Of a stretch of 64,000 nucleotides of DNA, positions 24,001 through 39,000 are shown piece by piece. The position numbers were made by a program, and so were the translations under genes. Every line of letters starts with the position of its first letter. The first letter of the stretch is position 1. The stretch comes from Mytilus trossulus (taxonomy: Eukaryota; Mollusca; Bivalvia; Mytilida; Mytilidae). The stretch lies in contig NC_086374.1 of assembly GCF_036588685.1 (NCBI RefSeq), forward strand, positions 69,996,457 through 70,060,456, in the 5' to 3' direction. The notes beneath the pieces are model-generated. The model made no database searches and was not told the origin of the DNA. It worked only from the letters and a program-made list of their open reading frames with translations.

Positions 24001-27000
24001 ATTGATCTGAAAAGTTGAGCACTTTTCAACTGATTTTTATAGTTTGTTCATTTGGTATAACAAAAAAAAAGAAAAAAGAAGATATGGTATGATTGCCAAT
24101 GAGAAAACTATCCACAAAAGACCAAAATGACACAAACATTAACAACTATAGGTCACCGTACGGCCTCCAACAATGAGCAAAGCCCATACCGCATAGTCAG
24201 CTATAAAAGGCCCCGATAAGACAATGTAAAACAATTCAAACGAGAAAACTAACGACCTTATTTATGTAAAAAAAAAATGAACGAAAAAAAATATGTAACA
24301 CATAAACAAACGACAACCACTGAATTACAGGCTCCTGACTTGGGACAGGCACATACATAAATAATGTGGCGGGGTTAAACATGTTATCGGGATCCCAACC
24401 CTCCCCTAACCTAGGACAGTGGTATAACAGTACAACATAAGAACGAACTATAAAAATCAGTCGTTTTCAAAATCAGTTCATATTTTAGATAGAAGTTGAT
24501 TTTTGTTTATTAATTTAATTCAATTTCAAATATTCTAACTATTAATAATTTATATAAACATCATATAAAATATACAGTCTTAATGAAACTCGGAGGATCA
24601 TTTTAAACGCAAATAAATAACAAAAAATACGGAATTTGTCTACAAAATAAAGATATCAATTATGTTGATTTCTCTAATTCTTCGTCAATTTATCCCTTTC
24701 TGCACCCATTGTATAAAAAAAAATTAATCAACGTGTTGTTCGTTTGATCTCAGTACTTCATTGGTTAAAATCCGATTGTGACGTCGAATTTTCTTGCTTT
24801 CCTCTGAATTTCCTATTGTTACGGCATGAAAAAAGGCGACCATGCCTGACGACGTCACATAGAAAGAACACAGCTTTTTGCAGATCATTCGAAAAGAAGG
24901 AATAAGTTTGCCTGCATAATGTTAAAAGATCATTAGAGAAACAGATTCCACCACCCAATCTCGTGTAATACGAGATGCAGTATCAATGTAAGGTACTAAT
25001 AAATGATGAAATTTTCGTTAAATATTTTATGATAAATTTACTATCTTTCTGATAACTTCAGTTATCCCAGTGGTCAACGTGCACTTTTGACTTTTTGAAT
25101 TTTGTCAACTACATAACGACATTGTCAAATAAATAACAAAAATGTCCACTACATTACAAAATTATGTCAATTGTTATGTAGATAAACGTTATGTAGTGAA
25201 AGAATTCACACTAGCTTTGGGGCATTGTTGATACCACTGATACTTCGACATCCCACATAATGTGCTTTTTTCTATATGTTCCATTGTGATTTTGATAAAA
25301 AAAATATATATATAATAAAATAAACACTGTTACCAAGTGTACAAGGTAAAGTACGGGGCTACTTCTACTAACTTGAATCTCAATTATTGTTGATACTATT
25401 TTCAGATATATCTTTTTTAAGTATGCTTTCATTATAATAATGATGTAGAGTTATAGCTTAGGCACTTTCAAGATAAAAAGAAATGTCAGAAGTTATGTTA
25501 TAGCAAGCAAAACTTTTTCGTTATGTAGTTGACAAAATAACAAGTACACCATAAATAACTAAAGTAAAGCTGAAACCAAAGACAACTTCTATTTTAAGGC
25601 TGCATAATATTAATCTGCATTGTATTTTCTTTCTTCAAACATAACATTCTAAATATGCAAGAGGGCTTCTTTTTGACATAAAAAAAAACTTAGTCTTATT
25701 ATCAATTTATCAGACAAAAATATACAGCGTTAACCCTTTCCATACAATGTTTAATGAACTTGTATAAATTCACATCACTCTTAGTTGATATCTTGTTAAT
25801 TAAAACAAATATAGAATTCATCTAGGCAGACCGACCCAAATTTCATCCTTTTTTGCGCCTGAGAAAAAAAAAGGAGTTACAATGCGGAAGTAAACACCGT
25901 TTATAACAATGCTGAACGAGATAAAATAAACTTCCGTAATAAGGTCCGCAGTCACGAAGACATAACTTATCTTTCAAATAACAAAACACAAAGACGGTCA
26001 GTTTTCTTGTGTTTCATTGCAAGTGCATATTTTATTACAAAAATGGTCTGTAAACAACATTAAGGGCAAATGATACTTACATTAAATCATGACACTGAAA
26101 CACACTGAAAGAACAAATCTGCACAGATCCACGTCAACAATGTATATGTTACATCTTAATAATGAAACATTAACCAACACATTTTCATAAGGTCAAAATA
26201 CTGTGTTTAATAACTATACCTGAAGTGTAAATAAAAGGACCGCTGACAGTGTTTGTATTAATTTTCTTCGCAGGAGAACGATTTTATTGTAGTTATGAAT
26301 TTAGAATACAATATGTGTATATTCTATCGCTATAATATGGAACCAATAAAAAAAACATATAAAAGGTTGTCATATAACACAATAATATCGGCCTTCAAAT
26401 TTAAAAAAAATTCAGAAATTGTACGGAAGAATTGCGTCCATGTACCACTTCACTACACAACAGGTGCAAAACGAATTAGTCTTTTTCACTTCTTATAAAT
26501 CAATTATCACCAGCCCAGTAGTCAGCACTTTTTAGAGCTGACATGAACTATCATTGATATGGTTAATCTATAGATTACCTGTTTACAAAATTTGGAGTTT
26601 TTGAAATACAAAGTCGTTTCTACCTCAGGCATAAATACCCTTATTATAGTAGCTGTATTTGGAAACACTTTTAGGAATTTTTGGTCCTCAATGCTCTTCA
26701 ACTTCGTACTTTATTTGGCCTTTTTAAATTATCTGGATCCGAGCTTCACTGATGAGTGTATATACACAATTTAGTCCTGGTATCTATGATGAGTTTATTT
26801 ACTCAAGCTCGACCAAACTATTCCATCTCAATTTGTTCAATTTCAATTCTATTTTTTTCTTCAGAATATTTAGGATAGAGTGCATATTTTGTTATAGTTA
26901 TTCAAACGATATTTAGTTTTGAGACCTATCCTTTCACTCCAGAAACTATAGCTTTTTCGTAAATCATCATAATATAGTTTAAACTTACTTTAAAACGTAT

Positions 27001-30000
27001 ATGATATCTTAACACTAAATAGTTGGATGTGTGCTTACAAATATGTTGTATGGACAAAAATCCGACTTTTCTTATAACTGTTATGAATCTTGAACCGTTT
27101 TGAAGGATGTACTCAGTTGAAGTTCAGGAATTTTGACGAATTTTCGGCTTCCTTAGTTTTTTCCAATGATACAAAAACAAATGCCCCGTAACACTTATAC
27201 ATTTTCATCATCAAGATTGCAATAGCTAATGAATGGTCATTCACTAGATACAAGGATATTCTATATTGATTTACTTTTGATATGAAAACCAAATCATACC
27301 TATAATAAGTTAATCATCTCGAAAAGGAGCTCAATAACCTATTAATAATTAAAGCTCATTTAGTATCATTTTAAATTCTATATATGTTTTAATTTCCACA
27401 TAAGGATATCCTTAAGTTAATTTTGTTATCTAATGGATAATTGTCCCAATGGCGATAAAACCAAATTTCCTAATATAATTGATATTGTATTCGAATCAGG
27501 CTATTGCCATCGTACTTTTGCAATAATTATGTATCGGATCAAAATACAAAATTACCAAATTATGACATACATCCTTGATGAATATACAATATTGCAAAAT
27601 GCATTCATTTACTGCAAGCACATCATATTGATTCAACAAATAAATATATACTGCATACGGGAGAAACAATGGCACATACTCTTCAAAATAAATAAAGGGA
27701 AAATGAATTATGTGTGAAGGTCACCTTGAGAAATTTTAAAGCGCAGATAATATGAAAAAATATAGTCAAATGATCTTCAAATTTTATAAAATGACAAAGG
27801 AAGAGGAATTTATCTTAGTTTCATTTGTATTATGTAACAGAAGTACAATATATTACACAATAAGAGAGAGTAACATGACGGATAAAAATGTAGTAGGGTG
27901 TTACTTTATTTGAGATGTCACCCTTTAAAGTATCACGATCAAGTGAAAAATTTTGCGAGGAATGTTTTCTTAGCACGCAACCTCCTTGTCAATCCACTAT
28001 ATCTAAATTTACAGATGAATGATACAACAAAATGTATAGGTTTTTTTTTTTATATCTAACAAAACTTTCATCATGCCCCATAAAAAAATCACCAAATTAG
28101 AGCTAGCAACAGTCAAACCATCTAGAATATTGTCATCTCTCACAGAGGAATAGAAGGTGTTTAAGAAAAGAAAAAAAACTTTAAGGTTCATGTGGACCCT
28201 ATGGCTAAAATGGCCGTATTTTCACCTCAAAATTTACTCTGGGTACAGACAAACTTCCGCATCTGTAAAAAAATTCAGGCAAAGCATGCCCTAGATAAAT
28301 GAATTTTTAGTATGTTTTATGTTTTAAAGAAATAAAAACTTACCAGGATTTTGCCGTGCACATTTTTTCATTCCTCCAGAAGGTGCCAAAATAAACTAAG
28401 TTTGGAAACAAACATCACCAGGCGCTGTTAATTATGTGTATTGGTATATATACTATATTTTTAAGTTTGGAAACAAGTTTGAGAACTTCCCCACAGGTAA
28501 AAATTAAAGTGAGCATTTTTAATTGACATGGACATTAGATGGACAATAGATACCTGACAATAATTGGTTATTTAAACTGTGTACCTGAGTGGACCATATC
28601 AAGGTAAACTCAACTGTTTGTTAATTTTATCATCTTTTGCAGAGACGGAAAAAGTGTACGGCAAAATCCAGTTAAGTTATGAATTTTCTAAATCATACAA
28701 TGCATTTGAATTCTATTTATCTAGGGCATGCTTTGCCTTAAATCTTTTCCTGATGCACAGGTTTGCCTGTACTCAGAGAAAACTTTGAGGTGAAAATACG
28801 GCCATTTTAGCCATAGGGTCCACATGAACCTTAAGGTATTCATTTTCGTTAGTTGGCAGATAATGTGATGGTTAATCCAAAATATCGTTGCACTGAAATA
28901 CAGTCTTATAAAAAAAAGATGGGGTATGATTGCCAATGAGACAACTATCCACAAAAGACAAAAATGACACAGACATTATTTATTAGAGAAAAGATCGCTA
29001 AATGTCAAAAAGATAATAACCTTACAACAAACGCTAACAACTATAATAGCCTTTCTTTCTCTCCATACAGTGTAATATACATATAGAAGTATATAAAGTT
29101 GATACATGAAGAAATCACTTTCATGATAATATGATTGTAATATAACATTATTTTTTTTAACAACATAATAAAATATTAATTTTATTTCAAATATTGGTTT
29201 GTAATATAACATTATGTTTACCTTTCAGATGTGGTGATAAACGAGAAAAACTGTGTACGCAATAACATTGTGTCTGTCGATAAAACCAGTTCCTCCGTTG
29301 ATTTCAATGCCGTCATATCCACTTCTCTACTCCGTTCCAATTGTCTTATTCATATTCATAATACAGACTTCCAACCCAGACATAAATACAATGCAACAGT
29401 TCAACTAATCGGTAATAGAGCGATATCTGGAATGATTGTAGTTCATGTATTTGCTGGACACCCTAATCGAAGTAAACCTGTTGAGGTAAATATGCATTAT
29501 AACATATCGCAATTGATATTCTCTGCAGAATAAAATGTAAGTGATGTTACGTTTGTCTAGCCATAAAATCAAGTTCAACCCACCGTTTGTTCTTACAATG
29601 TCCTTTACCAAGTCAGGAATATGGCAGTTGTCATCAAATAGTTCGTACTTTATTTTTCCTCTTATAGTTGATATATTTCTCCCGGCTTTACTTAATATCC
29701 AGATTTGTTTTTCTCAAAATCGATTGATGACTTTTGAACACTGGTATAGTACTTTTGGCTTTATTTACGTATCGCATGGTTCTAACAAATAGGGAAAGGA
29801 AGATATATATTTAGAATAAGAAGATGTGATGTGATTGCCAATGAGACACATCTGCACAAGAGACATAATACATATAAGTTACCAACTATTTATCACTGTA
29901 TGGCTTTAAACACAACAGAGTTTCCTTTAATTCAATAAAAACGAGACTGATTTCAAAGCGCATGGCGGTATTTTTGGAATAACCCTTACGTGCAAAATTT

Positions 30001-33000
30001 GTAAAAAAAAACCTGGTATATTCGGAGAACTAGTTAGAGGTGTCTGCAACCTTAAGTGTAGTACAATCTAAAACCAATAGACTAAAAGTTATAAATGGCA
30101 ATGTGTCATATAAAACTTGGAAGGAATGAGTTACTACGTATTGGTCAGATACTCTATTTTCGGTGACCGATGACATGAGCATGTAGCTGTAACGAATATG
30201 TGGGTAATTATGTAAAGTCATGCAAAAGTAGTTCAACGAAATGTATGTAATCGATGACGACGATAAGAATCAAAATAACAGACAAAACATTTTGTAAGTC
30301 GCATTAATACGGCAACAGTAGTTTATCGATTTGGAAATCCCTATGATCGATTTAAGATATACGAATCGAGGTAACAAACAAAAACTGAGGTCAATTGCAT
30401 GAAAAGGAACAAAAACATGCATTATAGTGATAAAAATTTTGAGTAAAAGAGGGACGAAAGATACCAGAGGGACAGTCAAACTCATAAATCGAAAATAGAC
30501 TGACAACGCCATTGCTAAAAATGAAAAAGGACAAACAAACAAACAATAGTATACATGACACAACATAGAAAACTAAAGAATAAACAACACGAACCCCACC
30601 AAATACTAGGGGTGACCACAGGTGCTCCGGAAGGGTAAGCAGATCCTGCTCCACACGCGGCATCTGTGAATGATCATACTAAAAAGTAAAATCACAAAAA
30701 TATCAAACTCCGAGGAAAATTCCCTAATCAAATGGCAAAATCAAAAGCTCAAACACATAAAACGAATGGAAACCTCAGAAATCACCAATCAGAATATTGC
30801 CATGGATCGATAATTTTGGAGAAAAATGGGGCAAAAGATATCAAAGGAACAGTTGACATAGAAAGCGAACTGCCAACGCTTTTGCAAAAAAAGTAAAAGA
30901 TCAAAAGACAATCAACAGACCAAAAAACACAACTAAAGACCTGGAACTCGAACCCGACCCAAGATAGTTATATCAGCTGCTATTGACAAGATGTGTATGA
31001 AGTCAACACACAAACACATTTTTAACAAGCACGAAAGATTGAATAGAAAACCCAAAACCGTAGAATATTCATATTTTCTGAGCCTATATAGGGTGAAAAA
31101 GAGGAACATTCAGAATTTAATTAAATTTGCTTTATTTCACAGATTTTAAAGAAATTAACTCAAATATGAAGTTTAATAAATATTTAATGAAGATTGATAG
31201 AATCCTGGGCTCAGCATAAATTCACAGTTTACAGTATGCATAGTTTACTTAAAGTCCTGGATACAAAATTAATTCATAATATTTGCATATTTGTAAGTTA
31301 AATTGTTAAGAAGTGCATATATTTACTCTTCGCAGTCATTGAAACTCATAGATCCTTCCTGAATATTATTTATGGAGTATTTGTGTCCTTTCGATAACCC
31401 AAAATTAAGTCGCAACACCTAAATCTGCTTTTTTGTCACCACGGCATGATAAATACAAGCTAGAAAAAAAAATATCTCAAGAAAACTTACAATAGTGTGT
31501 TCTATCCTGAATATGTACTAAATATTCCAAATTGCTAGAAACAGCAGAAGGATTTAGGAAATTTGAGGCCCCAGGGGCAAAAAACATAGAAAATTGCTTA
31601 CCCCCTGGGTCATAAAACAAATGATTTAACTTGTAAATGCTATAATTTTATGATTTTGAAGTTCTTGATATAGAAAACAATAACTATGCTTGGAAGTTAT
31701 GCAAATGTCAGATATTAGCAGTCATTTGTACAACATTTTAAGTGAATGTATATCTCGGACTGGTATCTGCATACATACAACTATTGCAAATATGGCTTTG
31801 TTTGAACACTTCTAGTATATATAGTAGCTAAATTGTGTCAGATATATGGTAACAGATGATACTGTTGTGACAAGAATTCTAAATTGACCATTTGAGGCAG
31901 AAAATGTGTTCTTTAATTGACAAATAGGCACACAGTAAGATGTGGACTGGAGACAGAGGTTGGATTGGATACTTTATATAATCTTGAATGTTGTAATGAT
32001 TGACTGCTAAACATTACATTTATAATATTCTGATATGCTTTCAATATGTTAACAAAACAGTTTTTAACAGATTCTAGGTATTTTTTATCAGAAAATATGC
32101 AAATAGGGTAAGCTGGCATTAATTAAAGTCTTGTTTTCAAATTGTTTTCAAATTCTTTAAAAAAAATTGAAACAGGAGAGGGGGTATAAAATGTATAGTA
32201 AAGAAAAACTTAAAGTATACACAGTGATTTCTTTAGACTATAAATCTGATAAATGAGTATTAATGTGAGAAATACTGATTTTAGATTTTTCTATATGAAT
32301 AAATGTCTGTATAGGTTGCACTTTGTAAATACAGCTGTTTCTGAAAACACGCCTGTTTTGGGGAGAAATTGAATATTCATAGAAAATTAATTTGGTTTAC
32401 ATACTGGTTCCCAGTTATGCTCTCTGTGTTCCATATCGCAGAGACAGAATTTGGGAATGTTACCAGTAAATAAACACGTGCATATTGTTTAACATTGAAA
32501 TCTGTGGTAACCTTTCATTCGCGGTAGGGGTAGTTAAGAAAATTAGTGTAAATTTAAACTTCAGGGCATATAAACGTTAAAAAATACGCCGCATAGCCCT
32601 ATATTTTTACCTTTGAAAAAAATTGTGGTGCAAATGAACTTACAATTCTAGGATAAGATTTTTTTCAAAACTTCTTAGTAAAAGTGGTACAGTTTTAGCC
32701 ATAAAAGGAGTTCCTATGGGAAATTGCATTGTCAGTATTTACAGAAATTCAACCTGTAGTCACACAGAATTTTAACTACGGTTGCATTATTTTCAATTTC
32801 AGACATTTTATGCACCACAAAAATGGACAGGACATTTACAATCGAGTGATATGTATATAACATTTGTCAGTCTAGTAGTGACAAATTTTACTATCAGTGT
32901 TACTGTGAAGGAGTGCATGGACAATTGCTATGAGCTAAACATGCCCAGTGTGATACCAACAACTATAAGTAAGTTATTTTGTTGCTCATAGAGGAGAAGT

Positions 33001-36000
33001 ATTTTAGTACTTGCTATGTTTCCTTATTGAATATATAACCAATTGTATGGATTTTTTTTTAAATTATTTTGGCACTATGAATTCGAAAATTATCATGTGA
33101 AATATATTATGTCATGGGTGGATAACCCATATCCTTTGGTTTTCTGATCAATTAAAAATGTGAGATCTATATAATGACGAGGCATTACCGATCAAGAACT
33201 TCGCCAAACAAAGATTGTAGAACACAAAGGTCTATATTTTAGCTAAAAGAGGTTAATGAAATATTCTTACCTTTAATAATATATTGGATAACTAGAACAA
33301 CGGAAGCTTGCAATAAACGATCGATACATAAACAAATTGACTAAGTACTTTCAGAAAGAAAACAGGGGCAAAAACACGGTTTTTCGTTTTAATCTGCCAT
33401 TTCATAGTTAATTAACCACCTTCTTTGTGTAGGAGTTTTTCACCTGCTTACTGTAGATTCATTATTATTCGTTGGGAACCAATTTAATAGATTTCGTGGG
33501 AGCAGGTCAACCACAAATTTAAATGTTCAATGAATAACATATTTTCTATACGATTGTATACAAATATTAGCAAAACCATGAAATCAAGTATCCACGAAAG
33601 TGAAAGTTTAACAGAATCCTCAAAAATTGGTATCTACGAAAATAAAGAATCGACAGTATTCGAGTTTAAAGATACACAGTTGTTTTTCAGTTGATTTGCC
33701 AGACGAATGTGGTACAAATTACTGTTTGGACAATTACGCTGTAACCTATCAGATGAGGGCATCATCACAGTTCAACAGAGATTCATGTTACTTATATTTC
33801 CCGGTAACAAATAACCCACAGATTTGTATAACAGTTAGTAGTTACTGCTGTGGAAATGCGAACAATTGTCATATTGCAGAAATTAGTGTCGGTCACGAAT
33901 TGTATTTTGTAAGTACCATTTTTCTGCACCATATCATTTCGACAATCAATGTCTCTTTAGTTTATGGTAGATTTTGATACTTACTTTATGTAAAAAATGT
34001 ATGATACAGATTTTTTAAACTTTTTAAATGATTTAAAGCTCGTGTCATTTTACTAAAGACAATTATTTACAATTTCAAAGAAAGTCTTATTTTCAGTTAA
34101 TTTGATTTAATTTCAGAAATATCTGCAAAAATTCACATAAAGGGGTGGGAGAAATACGGGACAATCAAAATACATAAGTCGAAGGAAAACACCATGGCTA
34201 AAATAGAATCTCAACACAAACAAAGAAATAACGGTCTACAAAACACTGTATAGAAAACTAGACAAAGGCAACAGTAGTATATCGGTGCTCAAAAGTCATG
34301 AATCGATTGAGAGAAAACCGTTGAAAAAAAATAACCCTCCACAAAGGAGATTGGTCACAGGTGCTACAGAAAGTATTTCATACCAAGAGCAAAGAAAAAA
34401 TGTATGGGTCGAATAGAAAAAACGCGAAATGACAAACAGCCGCTTTTCAAACTCTTGGCATAAAACAGGTTGGATTACACGAACCATATCAAAACATGGG
34501 ATACGTCAAACGGCTTGCAGTGCTTAATACCAGATACACAGTTGAAGATATGAAGAAATAAATATCTTCAACTCTGTTATGCAGAACTGCAAGGCAGTAT
34601 TGGGTGTTCGTCTGGATACATCGCGTTCATGCAATGTTAATCGTTTATTTCAGAGTTGTTGTAATTTAGATACACATTTCAATATGGTTTGAATCAAATA
34701 TTGTAATTTGTGTCAAATCGTGAATTAACATGAAATTGACAGAAATGTCCCTTTAAAAACGAAACAAAACGTCATAACTAAAAACACTTAAACAAAAAGA
34801 AGCGTATCTTGTATGGTTTTCTAAGAACATTTGACCCTTATACAGAGGCGGATTTAAAAAAATGTGGTTGCTTATATAGGGAATTCCTGAAGCGTGAATG
34901 GAGCGGGCCTCCTCTTTAGTCAGTCAGTGGGCCCCCACTTATCAAAATTTCTGGATCCGCCACTGTTATGTGTGTTGTATCCTTAATATTTAACAATTAA
35001 ATTGTTTAAACATGATACGTATTCAATATTGTACTGCCAACAATATCTTTCAAATAATATTACAGTATTCAATGAATCTTCTAAAGAAGTTTTAAAGATT
35101 ATTTTCTCTTGTAATTCATGTAATTATATGTTCATGCTTTTACAGACTTTAGACAGGGCAATACATATCCCTTGGTGTCTTCCTTGGAATATAGCAGGAG
35201 AAACATTAAAATTGAACTTTAAGAATGAAGGCGTGATTGACCACACCGTTTGCACTGTGACAATATTCACAAACACTAGTAATTATGGGAGGTGTTCATT
35301 AACAACAACCACAGATACGGATGGTGATTATTATTAATTATGATTGATTTATCAGAATTTAAATAACTTCAAGCAACCAGGGTAAATCTTAACAAAATGT
35401 TATAAAACCATACTGATCATTATCAAAGTATTTGAAACTTTAAATAAGAACATGGGAGACAAGGGATTGTTGTCACTAAACATTATAGTTGCATTCTATT
35501 TGAATTTCATTTTTCACTACTTGTATAGGCATAAATATTATCATTGATAACTTTTTGTTTACAATATTTAAACATTATGCATTTGAGGAATATATGTCTC
35601 AATTGATAAGATATGTTAGTGCTAGTTGGTGTTTCTTATATAAAGTAGAGGCAAAACTATACACCAGAAAACAATCAATAAATACAATTTGATTTACAAA
35701 TTTGTTTTCCAGCATCTTATAATTTATAGATATCTATATTAATTAAATCACAGAATTAATTAAAAACGACTAAATCATTTACTGTTACAATTTTTTTTTC
35801 ATTTAAAAGGTGTCAATAACGAAAATAATGCTGTGCCCATAGCAATCTCTGCAGCAGGAGGAGTTTTTCTCATTTTATTGCTAATTCTCATTGGGTTTTT
35901 AATAAAGAGTAAAAGATGTCAACCGACCCATTCTGGACAAGTCGTTAACTACATCCACCATGAATCATCAGTTCAAGGTAAAAATAAAAGATTTCAATAT

Positions 36001-39000
36001 TTGTTATATAGATATAAGAAGATGTGGTAGGAGTGTCAATGAGACAACTCTCCATCCAGGTCACAATGTGAAAAAATAAACCATCGCGCTATGGGCTTTG
36101 CTCATTGTTGAAGGCCGTACGGTGACCTATAGTTGTTAATTTCTGTGTCATTTGGTCTCTTGTGGAGATTTGTCTCATTGGCAATTATACCACATCTTCT
36201 TTTTTACATTATAGATCCAAATAAGGCTTCAACACGGTGACATGGATCACACCGAACAGCAAGCTATTAAGGACCCCAAAAATGACTAGTCTTAAACCAT
36301 TCAAACAGGAAAACCAACGGACTAATCTATATAAAAGACGAAATGGAATAACACTTATGAACAACCTCAACAAACGACAACCACTGAAAATCCGATTTCT
36401 TAGTTGGAACAGGTGCAAACAAATGTACGGGGTTTAAACGTATCAATAGGCGCCAGCCTTCACCCTAACCTGAAATAACAATGTAACATCACACAACATC
36501 ACACACACAAACACACTTTTTATTATCATGTATTTCAAATAGACTTTTATTATTAAGTTTATTTTGATCATTATTATCATTGAAATGCAACATTAAGTGT
36601 TGTCATATTGATGCACCAAATGCACATTTGTATTTGTGTCCCAGTTAATAATGACCGGAACAATTTTTTAAATTGAAAAGTATTAAACAAAACAAATCAT
36701 TACTTTCAATATAACATTAAAAAGTATAACATAAATACCGAACTCCATGGAGGATTAAAAATGAAATACACAAACACTAACAATACCAAACTTGAGACTT
36801 TGTTGACTAACAGAACGAATGGAAAACAAACGTCACATTTCTGACTTTCAACAGGAATTTTCCGAGATAAACAAAAAAAAGGGAAAATCTAGATCAATTG
36901 CTACTAAAGGATTGAACATGGGTTTTGTTTTAGCTTCTGATGTGTTAACTGTGGCAATTAATTCACATACTGCAGTTCTTTTCAACTTTAACGTGATTTT
37001 TGTCAGTCAGTCCCCAGTTAAATCACCAAAATAATATGTTTGGTCCTCCTAATCATTTAAACTAAACATTAGCAACGTTCAATAACATTAAATTCGTTGA
37101 CATCTATTTGCCGTGAAATCAAAAGTTGGGATGCTGACAAGGAGTGACTGGAATCCATAAATATTCGATTAATGCCATTGAATTGAAAATGATGAAATAA
37201 TAACAACCCCAAAAAAAATCCAGGAGATTTTTAGTTTATCTAAGTTTATTTTTTATTTTCAAAATAAAAACAAAACCATTGCAGGTCGACGTGTAGTTTC
37301 TAGGTGCAGAAGTATGTATAAGAGTGTTTATTTGTTTATGTATCTAAACTAACTACATTGATTCTTTAACCTCCCATGTATTATCATAACTAACAGATAC
37401 TTTATGGATTTTGCATGAAAAGTTAAATCCAATTTTATATACTGTTTTGAACATATACCTTTAACAAAAAAAAACTCGGGAATTGATTGGAAAAGGAGTA
37501 CAGTCTGTCAATGCGATTAAAAATGTAATTGAAATTTAAAAAAATGATTGGTGCAATATACGAAGCTTTCGAAAAACGAAAGGGATTGCTTGTTCATACC
37601 ACAAGCAATTCTTTAGTAATAAAAGTATCACCCTGTTTTGTGTCAATATAAACCATGAGTTGCCATACAGCAGACAATATTAGAAAATACATTTAAAAAA
37701 ACATAAAACACTACACAAAGCAACCCAAATCTTTAATCGGGATGCAATCAGATTATCTGAAATGGAAACTGTCCATGCTTCATTAGTGGCTCTGGCTTCT
37801 TGCGCAGCGCAAGAAAATTGTCATTATTGAGAACCACTAGCCCCGTGCCACTGCTTGTGAAGTTTATTACCCGATGTTATCCCCATCGAAGCATTCATCA
37901 TTTTTGTGTTTACATGAATGATCATTGATATGGTCATGACTATGAATTAACCCAGTTTACATAACTTTGCAATTTTTTAAAAACATGGTACCCAGGATTT
38001 TCTACCCCAGAGATAGATAAGCTGTATTGGACAAAACCTGTCTGAATTTTGGATCCTCAATGATCTTCAACTTCGTATTTTATTTGACCTTTTTTATTTT
38101 GTTATGTTCGATCGGACGTCACTGATGAGTCTTTTGACGACGAGCACGCATTTGGCGAATAGAAATTTTCAGTCTGGTATCCATGACAAGTTCCTTGGTG
38201 CGTTGCATTCAGTGAAAGCCATAAAGAAGAACCATGACTTGGTTGTGACTAAATTAACGTCAATAAAAAAAATGAAAATACATAAAATTGAGAATGGAAA
38301 TGGGGAATGTGTCAAAGAGACAACAACCCGACCAAATAAAAAAAAACAACAGCAGAAGTTCACCAACAGGTCTTCAATGTAGCGAGAAATTCCCGCATCC
38401 GGAGGCGTCCTTCAGCTAGCCCCTAAACAAATATATACTAGTTCAGTGATAATGAACGCCATACTAATTTCCAAATAGTACACAAAAAACTAAAATTAAA
38501 ATAATACAAGACTAACAAAGGCCAGAGGCTCCTGACTTGGGACAGGCGCAAAAATGCGGCGGGGTTAATGCATGTATATGCATGTCGCATGAATCCATAT
38601 TACAGTTAACACTGCCATTTGTTATTGTTTATTATATGTCTAACAATTTGTTGTTTGTATAATTTACGAAGATCCCTTATTTGTGTAATGGTAGTGAAGA
38701 CGTTTGAATGTAGTTTTAACGTTGCAAGTCTTTTAAATTAACAAAGAGATATTGAAAGGTTTACATATCAATTTATTTATGTGTGCATTCTCGATGAAAC
38801 AGATTAGCTCTGATCAATTGTGTTTACTGAAACTGTTAACAATTAAATACTCCAAGATTTCATCTCCGGTGGTTAAGTACTTTAAGCTTATAATTTACTT
38901 TCATTATATGTGTGTATTTTTTTTTATATACTAGTAATCGATAGGTTTGTGCTACTTGTTTCTTTTTTCTTTAACATACTGATATTAAAAACATAAAGTG

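Larger units (their letters stand above)
21069..29228. other. Intron 1 of gene B
   Basis: 8.2 kb. Holds R1, R2 and R4 copies, a SINE-like segment (22945-23185), a 440-bp MITE (25099-25538), a 654-bp fold-back element (28181-28834) and a GC-richer block with two CRE-like sites (24776-24862). No coding exon was recognised; AT-rich open frames here have no support. Confidence 0.6.
29486..32802. other. Intron 2 of gene B
   Basis: 3.3 kb. The first 1.5 kb holds R4, R1 and R3 copies. The remainder (about 31000-32800) is AT-rich single-copy-looking sequence in which I recognise nothing. Confidence 0.6.

Noticed and set aside
35833..36030. Open frame extending exon 6 of gene B into intron 6
   Set aside because: As an independent gene it is rejected: the real exon ends at 35977 by comparison with gene A. 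The extension is kept only as a possible retained-intron isoform.
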